A stretch of DNA of 13,626 bases from Oligoflexia bacterium (GTDB lineage Bacteria; Bdellovibrionota; UBA1018): the NCBI GenBank assembly GCA_903928955.1, contig CAIYTD010000062.1, positions 1 to 13,626 on the forward strand, read 5' to 3'. Below, one piece after another: positions 1 through 6,529 of the stretch (its first letter is position 1; the number at the start of each line of letters is the position of its first letter). The translations under genes were made by a program, and so were the position numbers. The notes below the pieces were generated by a model that worked only from the letters and a program-made list of their open reading frames with translations, searched no databases and had not been told where the DNA came from.

Positions 1-24
1 AAGAAATTCCATTTTTCTTGATAG

Positions 25-42
25 AGTTGAAAAATTTCAACT
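25..42. repeat. Palindrome downstream of the lipoprotein gene
   Basis: AGTTGAAA-AA-TTTCAACT is an 18-base perfect inverted repeat lying 50 bases beyond the stop of the small lipoprotein gene (minus strand). It could fold as an AT-rich hairpin at the end of the cluster's transcript. No T-run follows on either strand, so it is not a standard intrinsic terminator. The remaining bases from 1 to 92 hold no gene I can support. Confidence 0.35.
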
Positions 43-92
43 TGCCAAACCAACTGAAAGTAGCTTAAACAATGTCTGCCCTTCTTTGAATC

Positions 93-263
93 CTACCGAA
101 AATTTGGACATCCTCCATTAATTCGATCGCACCCCATAGTTGGGATTGAAGTATTAACGACTATTTGATTGTAGTCTGATTCTAATTTTCTGCAAGTTTT
201 ATCGTTTTCAAGGCCACACCCAAAACAAGATAGACTTAAGATACCAATAAGAATAGAGCGCAT
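93..263 (-). CDS. Small putative lipoprotein, 56 aa
   Basis: I do not recognise the family. The ATG lies 7 bases after a GGGAG ribosome-binding site (271-275) that directly follows the TAA of the upstream 736-aa gene, so the spacing strongly suggests co-translation in one operon. The N-terminus MRSILIGILSLSCFGCG is a short basic start, a hydrophobic stretch, then cysteines at residues 13 and 16. This resembles a lipoprotein signal, but neither cysteine has a textbook lipobox (LSLS-C or SCFG-C). The mature part (about 40 residues) contains four more cysteines, so disulfides are possible if it is exported. The reading frame closes with TAG at 93-95. A +1 frame stays open to about 70 and the protein is short, so a frameshifted, once longer protein cannot be excluded. 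Confidence 0.55.
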   Translation of the reverse strand: MRSILIGILSLSCFGCGLENDKTCRKLESDYNQIVVNTSIPTMGCDRINGGCPNFR

Positions 264-275
264 TGTATTTCTCCC

Positions 276-2486
276 TTAGTGTGCCATGTAGTAAATTTGA
301 AGTGATGTGAGCGTATTCTTCAATAATAAATCTGTCTCAGGTTGAGGATTAGATTCTAGTGTCGAGTGTAATTCAGTGAGTAAGCGATCCGGTAAGTTGT
401 TCAGGGAGGATGCGTCAGTATCTGGAAGATCCATTTTAAATAGCCCCTTGTAAATGATATTCTTTGGAGCATGTGCATTGAGATCCCAGGCAATATCCTG
501 ATGTAACATATTATAAAGACAGGATCGAAATTTGTAATCTGTGCTACCGCTGAGTATTTCTGTTTTTAGGGTTTCACCGTCATAAATCTGTGACAAGGTG
601 GTCCTCAATCTATCATTCATAATCATTGACTCTGGGAGTAGAAAGGGAATCATTGTGGTCAGAATCTTATGGGTGTAGTTGATTCTTCGAATATTTTCAT
701 TGAATCGATTTCTTAGTCCTTCATCTTCAGCATAGGATTTTCTTAAACTCAATATGAAATCTCTGAATTCAATTTCTATAGCTTGTATGAATTCTTTTCG
801 GATTTGTTTACCTACTGTTTCATAGCGACTACTGCAATCAGTTGCTAGTCGTTCCCAAGCTTGGGCTTTAGCGCGGTCCTTCAACTCAATTAATCGGTTT
901 GATTGCTCGGTCCAGTCGTACTCAATATCGGAAATATCGTGAATGTAGTTATCAGATTCTCCAATAAACTGATGAGTAGCATGGTAGAGCTGTCTGGATT
1001 CATCTGGAGCCTGATATTTTATGGTAAAATCTCCATCTTCAATGCTTTGCGTAGAAGCAAGATGAACATTGATAATATTTCTAGTACGATCCACATTGAT
1101 AATTTGTGCAGACTGATTATCTCCAGTTCCAGTGATTATGCTATTAGTTTGAATTTCATCAAGATATTTCATGGAAATAGCTTTGCTTCCAGTAGTTGTC
1201 GTCCCTTTCCTAGTGTAAGTTTGATCAACTTCTATAAGAAAGAGTTTCAATTTACAGGCAATGGAATCTTTATTGCACGGTGCGATTTTTGTAAATTCTA
1301 TAATATAAGTTGGAATGAGACGTTTCTGAAGTCGAATAAAGTTTTTAATCAAAGGTCTAAGATTGTTAAACCATTTAAAATCTGGAGCAGGGCTGTAGAT
1401 GGATCCGATTGCTCGATCGTATCCTAGGTCGAATGTTTTCTGAGCAAACTGAGTTCTACCGTGGAATGTAGTACAATTTAATGATGATTGATCTAACGAA
1501 CCAGTGAAGTCATATCCATGCGTATTTGCTGTGAGATAGTTAGTTTTATATTCACTCATTTGAGTTTGGAGCGCACCAAGAGCCTCTTTGTAGTCATTAA
1601 CAAATTGGTCGAATAACGCGATATTTGGAATCCAGCGGTTATTGACGAGGGTAGTTTTGGCTGAAGCAATGGTTTTTATAATATTTATTCCATGAGTAAT
1701 GAAAGAATCTAAAACTCCTTGAGAGCTTTGTGTTGAATAGAGATATGCTCGATTCAGTTCAGTAGCGTTTTCTGGATAATGAGTGAGCATGAAAATCAAA
1801 GATTCCGCTGCAATTTTCCATTTTACAGGGTTGCCCACTTCGTAATCAAAGACAGGAACTCGGTAAATTTCGCTGAGAACTCGAAGGAGATAAGGCACAG
1901 TCTGGTCTGGTCTGAAATGAATAACCGTTCTAAGAAAGGTATCTTGGTCTGTTCGAGTATCCATTGGAACAATCGAGTCCCGTGCACGATGAGTAGCATA
2001 GGCTTTAATTCTGGAGAGACATCGTAGGTAATCGCGACTTGAAAAATCTCTATCAGGGTAAGCTCTAGCGTAATCAAAACAAAAGTTAAGATGTGCCGAA
2101 GTGAGGTAATCAGCAAGACCATCAATTTGTGCAATCAATGAGGAGTTCAGGCGGCTCATTTCATCATAGAGCTTAAGCTGGGTCTGTCTTAAGGTATTTT
2201 GAATATCAAATAGCCTCGTCTGAACGATTTGGTCTTGGTTTACAAGGTGATTGAGTAACTTAAGTTGATCATTTGCGATTGTAATTAAAGTTACGAGATT
2301 CTTGTCAATTACATCAAATCTTGCATCGAAGTGCTCAGCAATCTTAGTGAGTTTGGTATCTAGGTGGTTTGCTATCAATTCAACATACACTCCAAGCTTT
2401 TTAATCATCTCTTGGGTATCTCGCATGCCTTGCATAACTTGTTGATGCTGGGAAGGTCCACCCCAAATTGCTCCTACAAAACTCAT
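276..2486 (-). CDS. Hypothetical protein with long N-terminal coiled coil, 736 aa
   Basis: The family is not recognised. The start is a short hydrophobic glycine-rich stretch (MSFVGAIWGGP), followed by roughly residues 20-130 rich in heptad-like leucine, isoleucine and valine spacing with charged or polar residues between, typical of a long coiled coil. The remaining 600 residues look like a soluble mixed alpha/beta protein, with a second helical charged stretch around residues 540-620. No signal peptide, transmembrane helix or catalytic motif is evident. The ATG is preceded by a weak AGG 7 bases upstream and lies 8 bases after the stop of the exported 426-aa gene. The frame remains open upstream of the ATG for eight codons reading TGNIIGAV, which extends the hydrophobic segment, so the N-terminus may originally have been joined to the upstream protein. 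The C-terminus is 12 bases from the lipoprotein gene. A structural or host-interaction role is possible but unsupported. Confidence 0.85.
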   Translation of the reverse strand: MSFVGAIWGGPSQHQQVMQGMRDTQEMIKKLGVYVELIANHLDTKLTKIAEHFDARFDVIDKNLVTLITIANDQLKLLNHLVNQDQIVQTRLFDIQNTLRQTQLKLYDEMSRLNSSLIAQIDGLADYLTSAHLNFCFDYARAYPDRDFSSRDYLRCLSRIKAYATHRARDSIVPMDTRTDQDTFLRTVIHFRPDQTVPYLLRVLSEIYRVPVFDYEVGNPVKWKIAAESLIFMLTHYPENATELNRAYLYSTQSSQGVLDSFITHGINIIKTIASAKTTLVNNRWIPNIALFDQFVNDYKEALGALQTQMSEYKTNYLTANTHGYDFTGSLDQSSLNCTTFHGRTQFAQKTFDLGYDRAIGSIYSPAPDFKWFNNLRPLIKNFIRLQKRLIPTYIIEFTKIAPCNKDSIACKLKLFLIEVDQTYTRKGTTTTGSKAISMKYLDEIQTNSIITGTGDNQSAQIINVDRTRNIINVHLASTQSIEDGDFTIKYQAPDESRQLYHATHQFIGESDNYIHDISDIEYDWTEQSNRLIELKDRAKAQAWERLATDCSSRYETVGKQIRKEFIQAIEIEFRDFILSLRKSYAEDEGLRNRFNENIRRINYTHKILTTMIPFLLPESMIMNDRLRTTLSQIYDGETLKTEILSGSTDYKFRSCLYNMLHQDIAWDLNAHAPKNIIYKGLFKMDLPDTDASSLNNLPDRLLTELHSTLESNPQPETDLLLKNTLTSLQIYYMAH

Positions 2487-2494
2487 TACTGCGC

Positions 2495-3775
2495 CTATGA
2501 TATTTCCAGTCTAAGCGCACCGCTCATGGCATTCTGAAATGTACTTTGAAGGTTTTCATTTGAAAGATTGGCGCAGAAATCCATAATCGCAGAAGTGATT
2601 GTAATACTGGCTCGACCGAATTCACGTACTCTTAATCCTGTTTCTGAGTTATTGGGGAAAGCCAGTGATACAATATTAAATACGGCTGCAGCACCACCCA
2701 GAGTGTTTCTGGCAATATCAGCGTTCCTCTGGATTCTCAGTTGATATTCTTCTCGTTCTCGCTGGAGTCGGTCGATATCCGATGGGGGTTGACCGTGAGC
2801 AATAGCTTCCTTAAGTCGACCAATCTTTAAAGTTAATTCATTCATTGCTATGATGGACTTATGAATTTGGACTTTTAGCTCTTGGTTAATAGAGTTGATG
2901 ATGAACCGCGCTTGTTCCTCGCTCATTTGAACGCCATCATGTTTGATATAGGGAAGTAGCGCTGACATTGCATAGGCATTTTTAAACCACTGATTGTATG
3001 GGTCATTGATAATAGCCTGTGAATCCCCAAGCAGAGGCGCATGGATTCTTTCATGAGTCATCATCGTCATGAATTTTGCGAACCCCCCATCGTAGAAGGC
3101 AATATTACGCATGGTTCCTAAAGCGTTGTCAGCTAATTGCTCAAATTCCTGGGTTTTATCAAAAAGCTTCATTTGACCCATCATTTGATCGTGTGGCGCT
3201 ATCAGTCTATCGTAAAGGTAACTATCTACCTTCAGGAGATAGTTAGCTAATTGCCCTGTGGGTCCTGCTATTTCTCCTAAAATTCCAGGTACGTTCTTTA
3301 CTGCTTTAAAGAATATTTCAGCAGATTCATTGACTGAGCCTTTAAATGGGTTGTTATTTTGTTCTCCATCAGTAAGTGCTTTCAGACGAATAAATTCTCT
3401 ATGAATTCCATTCATGTGATTTTGAAGCGATGAAACATCAATCTGTCCGGTTAACACATGGCCTTGGTACATTTTAACAGCATAGTCGATCTCAAAAGCT
3501 AAGGCGTAATCCTTGTTACTTCTAATGTCAAATTTTGCGGATTCAATATAAAGTTTGTTGGAAAAATTCTTAGCTTCAGGATTGTAAGTGAAGTTGGGAG
3601 TGGTGTGGTATCCTAAAAAGCTCTTGGCAGTAGTAATGGGGTTAATAATGACTTTGTTTTTGTCATCATAAACCCAACCCACAGTCCAATCCCATAGCCA
3701 GACGGCATGAGCAGAAGTAGGTAAAAAAACTTGGAACACTTGAATTGCTAAAACGACAGATGCTATTTTTTTCAA
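2495..3775 (-). CDS. Exported hypothetical protein, 426 aa
   Basis: The family is not recognised. I place the start at the TTG at 3773-3775 because a full GGAGGT ribosome-binding site lies 7 bases before it. The frame is open upstream to another TTG at 3797-3799, but that start lacks such a site and would spoil the signal peptide. From this start the protein begins with a classic Sec signal peptide (basic KK, a hydrophobic core, then PTSAHA), with cleavage predicted near residue 24. The mature part is mostly helical, with a charged coiled-coil stretch around residues 285-357. HERIH at residues 241-245 fits the HExxH zinc-metallopeptidase pattern, but a third ligand is not obvious, so this may be chance. 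The C-terminal 65 residues contain glycine/alanine-rich hydrophobic segments. It is the first gene of a three-gene cluster, and its stop is 8 bases from the next start. Confidence 0.85.
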   Translation of the reverse strand: MKKIASVVLAIQVFQVFLPTSAHAVWLWDWTVGWVYDDKNKVIINPITTAKSFLGYHTTPNFTYNPEAKNFSNKLYIESAKFDIRSNKDYALAFEIDYAVKMYQGHVLTGQIDVSSLQNHMNGIHREFIRLKALTDGEQNNNPFKGSVNESAEIFFKAVKNVPGILGEIAGPTGQLANYLLKVDSYLYDRLIAPHDQMMGQMKLFDKTQEFEQLADNALGTMRNIAFYDGGFAKFMTMMTHERIHAPLLGDSQAIINDPYNQWFKNAYAMSALLPYIKHDGVQMSEEQARFIINSINQELKVQIHKSIIAMNELTLKIGRLKEAIAHGQPPSDIDRLQREREEYQLRIQRNADIARNTLGGAAAVFNIVSLAFPNNSETGLRVREFGRASITITSAIMDFCANLSNENLQSTFQNAMSGALRLEIS

Positions 3776-3782
3776 GGGGGGT

Positions 3783-3788
3783 ACCTCC
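3783..3788 (-). promoter_or_regulatory. Ribosome binding site that decides a TTG start
   Basis: GGAGGT on the minus strand lies 7 bases before the TTG at 3775. The longer frame from 3799 would place this perfect Shine-Dalgarno sequence inside the coding region. The signal peptide begins exactly after the TTG. Both facts favour the shorter, TTG-initiated protein. Confidence 0.8.
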
Positions 3789-3838
3789 AATACTAGCAAG
3801 TCCCTTTTTTCTATTAAACTACATATTTATTTAATATT

Positions 3839-3867
3839 TCTGTAGCATAAAAGCCTTGAACGTTCAA
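3839..3867 (-). promoter_or_regulatory. Possible promoter of the exported-protein cluster
   Basis: On the minus strand TTGAAC (3862-3867) is separated by 17 bases from TACAGA (3839-3844), which is preceded by TG as in an extended -10 element. Both boxes match consensus only in part. The position, about 65 bases before the start codon, is reasonable. The surrounding DNA is very AT-rich, so chance matches are likely. Confidence 0.25.
3856..3867. repeat. 12-bp perfect palindrome, possible operator
   Basis: TTGAACGTTCAA reads the same on both strands. It lies about 80 bases before the TTG start of the exported-protein gene and overlaps the candidate -35 box. That is where a dimeric regulator of the three-gene cluster could bind. 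No known operator consensus is recognised. Confidence 0.35.
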
Positions 3868-3887
3868 TATTGGTGAAAAATTCCAGT

Positions 3888-3915
3888 AATAAATAAAAAA
3901 ACTCCGTTTGGAGTT
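3888..3915 (-). terminator. Rho-independent terminator, minus strand
   Basis: Read on the minus strand, AACTCC, loop AAAC, GGAGTT forms a 6-bp stem that can be extended through a G-T wobble. It is followed immediately by a T-rich tract (TTTTTATTTATT). The plus-strand direction lacks a T-tract. It is suited to stopping transcripts from the rlmG/fad side before they enter the exported-protein cluster, although it lies about 360 bases past the rlmG stop. Confidence 0.65.
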
Positions 3916-4062
3916 CTGTCTAAGTTTAAACTAGATTTATACACTCATAAATTATGCTTTGTCTTTTCGATTCAAATATTTATTAGGGCGTCATAGATCC
4001 TATAAACTCGAGGCACTCTTCGTTAAAGAAAAATAAAATGATATCTTAACTCCAATGAAGAA
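3916..4062. other. AT-rich intergenic stretch, no gene seen
   Basis: None of the six frames gives a supported protein here. The stretch precedes the antitoxin-like remnant on the plus strand, where a partner toxin gene or promoter might have been. I could not match any short translated fragment to a toxin family. Confidence 0.5.
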
Positions 4063-4262
4063 ATGAAAAAGCTTTTGAAAGAGAGAGAGCTTAAGTCAAA
4101 TTTGATGCTTAAGCAATTCAGGCTGCCTATAGTAAGCGAAAGACTGAGAAGAAATTCCCCAGCAGCATTAGTTTGGCAGAAGACGTGGTGGTGGCACTAA
4201 AAGGGATCGCAGCGAAAAAGGGCATCCTTATATCAAATTTTAATGAGAATGCTGATTGTTGA
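4063..4262 (+). pseudogene. Frameshifted ribbon-helix-helix antitoxin-like remnant
   Basis: Two overlapping plus-strand frames appear to belong together. From ATG 4063 the first reads MKKLLKERELKSNLMLKQ and stops at 4198-4200. From 4113 a second frame is open to TGA at 4260-4262 and reads AIQAAYSKRKTEKKFPSS, then ISLAEDVVVALKGIAAKKG. The latter resembles the CopG/ribbon-helix-helix pattern of type II antitoxins: a beta strand (IsL), a helix with hydrophobic spacing, then AaKKGI. A one-base loss between 4113 and about 4130 would explain the change of frame. The C-terminus is also short (ends NFNENADC) compared with usual antitoxins. No toxin gene is visible next to it. I infer a decayed toxin-antitoxin relic. 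The family assignment rests on pattern resemblance only. Confidence 0.45.
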
Positions 4263-4278
4263 AAGTTCTCTAAAATAT

Positions 4279-5433
4279 TCATTTGACTGCATCGGTTACT
4301 GTAAATTTATTGTTCCGGGCAACTATTTTTGTTTTTCGAAACCATTTGCTGAGTATCAAGGGATAATTGAGATGAGAATTACCAATGACGCGAAGAACTC
4401 CCTCCTGCGTTAATACGCGGTGGGAATCCCTAAACATTTGTTGTGCAATTCCATTATTAAGCGAATGGCCTTGGTGAAAGGGGGGATTGCAAAGGACTAA
4501 ATCCACTGAGCAGGGTGCTTCGTTTTCGAAGCAGTGAGTCCATTTAAAGATCGGCTGTTCTCGCTCGCTTGGAAAAAGATGATTAAAATTAGCCATAGCA
4601 CTTTGAATGGCCATTTGAGATTCATCGCTAAAGATGATTTGCGCGGAAGGGTTCATTTTTTTTGCTGTAATCCCAAGGAGTCCGTTACCACAGCCGAGGT
4701 CTAAAATAGTTTTGTAGTTTCCTTTCGGAATATGATCTAAGAAAAACCGTGTTCCGATATCGAGCTTTTCACGACTAAACAAATTGGAATGATTTAAAAT
4801 GGGGGTTTCAAAAGATTTTATTTCTATTTGCAAAGGATAAGGCGATTCAGATTGTTTTCCTTTAAAAGATGAGAAAAGGAGTCTTGCTTTTTTTTGTGCA
4901 AGGCTAGTATGGGTCGGTCCTATATATTGATTTAGTAGAGTGAAGCTCTGAGGAGCGAGATGTTTGATCATTACGCCGCAAACGATTTGTGATTCAGAAT
5001 GGAGATGGTGGCTTATATGACAGAGAATATCCTCTAAAAAAGATTGATTTTTTGGAATTCGGATGAGCACGAGGTCATATATCCCCTCCAGGTCATTGAG
5101 TTGATGAATGAGGCGAAAGAGTGGGTGGTTTAGATTTTGAATATTTCTTTGAATGCTTTGAAAGCTGACAAAAGAATCCGTATACGCAGTCACTTCAAGA
5201 TCTGAAAGCGCGCAGGTCAATGCTCCAAAGTGGTCATTCAAAATGAGGATCTTTTTGCCTTTGAGCTCCATCTTACTCAAATATTGTAGAATAAGCTCAT
5301 CGGCACTATCCCATGCTTGAAGCAGTTCCTTATTTCGTTGAGGATAGCGTTGAAGGCTAGACCTGTTCAAAAACAGTTGCAATGCCTTGGCCCATTCCAA
5401 TGCACATTGTTGCGATTCCTGTTTTTGCACCAC
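4279..5433 (-). CDS. rlmG: 23S rRNA (guanine-N2) methyltransferase, RlmG family
   Basis: RlmG (YgjO) methylates the N2 of G1835 in E. coli 23S rRNA using S-adenosylmethionine. The protein has the two-part layout of the family. An N-terminal pseudo-methyltransferase half includes LQAWDSADE and ILNDHFGAL (about residues 38-71), close to E. coli LQAWEAADE and ILNDAFGAL. The catalytic half carries the SAM-binding DLGCGNG (245-251), FSDES (268-272) and the active-site NPPFH (316-320). The C-terminus NNKFTVTDAVK matches the family's end. The length of 384 aa is near the 378 of E. coli. The start is uncertain: GTG at 5433 has no clear ribosome-binding site and lies 77 bases inside fadA, while a TTG at about 5370 would give an N-terminus closer to the family. 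It is probably the last gene of the fad transcript. Confidence 0.9.
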   Translation of the reverse strand: MVQKQESQQCALEWAKALQLFLNRSSLQRYPQRNKELLQAWDSADELILQYLSKMELKGKKILILNDHFGALTCALSDLEVTAYTDSFVSFQSIQRNIQNLNHPLFRLIHQLNDLEGIYDLVLIRIPKNQSFLEDILCHISHHLHSESQIVCGVMIKHLAPQSFTLLNQYIGPTHTSLAQKKARLLFSSFKGKQSESPYPLQIEIKSFETPILNHSNLFSREKLDIGTRFFLDHIPKGNYKTILDLGCGNGLLGITAKKMNPSAQIIFSDESQMAIQSAMANFNHLFPSEREQPIFKWTHCFENEAPCSVDLVLCNPPFHQGHSLNNGIAQQMFRDSHRVLTQEGVLRVIGNSHLNYPLILSKWFRKTKIVARNNKFTVTDAVK

Positions 5434-6529
5434 GGGCTTTCATGAGGTGCAGGAGCGTTGCAGTGATGCGAGCGCCTGAGCATCCCAGAGGGTGTCCCAG
5501 AGCGATTGCGCCACCATTGAGATTGACTTTTTTCTCCATTTGATCAAGCAACCCTAAGTCTTTTAAAACAGGTAAGGATTGCGCTGCAAATGCTTCATTC
5601 AACTCAAAAAGATCAATATCACTCAATTTCATCCCCGCACGCGTCAGTGCTTTTTTAACGGCAGGAACAGGGCCATAGCCCATGATGGAGGGATCACAGC
5701 CTGCACTTGCCATAGAACGCACACGAGCCAAAGGAGTGAGGCCAAGGGTTTTCGCACGATCGCTCGACATCACGAGTAAACCAGCTGCTCCGTCTGAAAT
5801 AGCGGAGGAATTTCCTGCGGTGACGGTACCATTTTTAGGATTGAATACAGGTTTAAGTTTTGAAAGTGCCTCGAGATTCGTGTCGGGTCGAATTACTTCA
5901 TCTTGTTCGATCTTTTTGAGAAGTCCTGTTTCGTCGTGACCGATCACAGGGATGATCTCTTTTGCAAATCGCCCTTCCATGCTGGCTTGATGCGCTTTTT
6001 GATGAGATCTAAGCGCGAATTGATCTTGTGCTTCTCTAGAAATTTTATGCATCTGACTCAGAAGTTCGGCTGTCAGCCCCATCATTCCAGCTGCTTTAGC
6101 AAAATTCTTGCTCGCAGCCGGATTGGGATCTATTCCATGGCTCATAGGGACATGCCCCATATGTTCGACGCCTCCTACCAGAAATACTTCTCCATTGCCG
6201 GTCATGATGGACATTGCTGCAGTGTGGAGTGCTGACATCGAAGAGCCACAGAGTCGATTGACTGTTTGTGCGCTCGCACTATGTGGAATAGAAGTCATGA
6301 GAGATGCAAATCGAGCAATATTAAATCCTTGCTCTAAAGTTTGCTGGACGCATCCCCAGATGACGTCTTCGATTTCTGCAGGATCCACTTGCGGATTTCG
6401 AGCTAAAAGGGAATTCAGCACTTCAGCCGAGAGATTTTCTGCTCGAACATGACGGAACGCTCCTCCTTTGGAGCGGCCCATCGGCGTACGAACAGCATCT
6501 ACAATGACGACATTTTTCATTGAACTCAT
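5357..6529 (-). CDS. fadA: Acetyl-CoA acyltransferase (3-ketoacyl-CoA thiolase), fatty acid oxidation complex beta subunit
   Basis: FadA performs the last step of beta-oxidation, thiolytic cleavage of 3-ketoacyl-CoA to acetyl-CoA and a shortened acyl-CoA, in complex with FadB. The 390-aa protein is close to E. coli FadA (387 aa) along its whole length. Visible landmarks are the opening VVIVDAVRTPMGRSKGGAFR, the nucleophilic Cys94 in NRLCGSSM, the NEAFAAQ motif, His346 in GHPLGCSG, and Cys376 in MCIGMGQG. All catalytic residues are present. The ATG at 6529 overlaps the fadB stop in ATGA and is preceded by GGAG 7 bases upstream, so translation is probably coupled to fadB. An in-frame ATG three codons later is an alternative start. 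Its 3' end overlaps the start assigned to rlmG. Confidence 0.97.
   Translation of the reverse strand: MSSMKNVVIVDAVRTPMGRSKGGAFRHVRAENLSAEVLNSLLARNPQVDPAEIEDVIWGCVQQTLEQGFNIARFASLMTSIPHSASAQTVNRLCGSSMSALHTAAMSIMTGNGEVFLVGGVEHMGHVPMSHGIDPNPAASKNFAKAAGMMGLTAELLSQMHKISREAQDQFALRSHQKAHQASMEGRFAKEIIPVIGHDETGLLKKIEQDEVIRPDTNLEALSKLKPVFNPKNGTVTAGNSSAISDGAAGLLVMSSDRAKTLGLTPLARVRSMASAGCDPSIMGYGPVPAVKKALTRAGMKLSDIDLFELNEAFAAQSLPVLKDLGLLDQMEKKVNLNGGAIALGHPLGCSGARITATLLHLMKARGAKTGIATMCIGMGQGIATVFEQV

Noticed and set aside
903..1427. 174-codon open frame on the plus strand
   Set aside because: It lies wholly antisense to the 736-aa gene, its translation has no domain-like pattern, and no ribosome-binding site precedes it.
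4113..4262. Programmed frameshifting as an explanation for the antitoxin-like reading frames
   Set aside because: No slippery heptamer or downstream hairpin was seen in the overlap, so ordinary decay is simpler.
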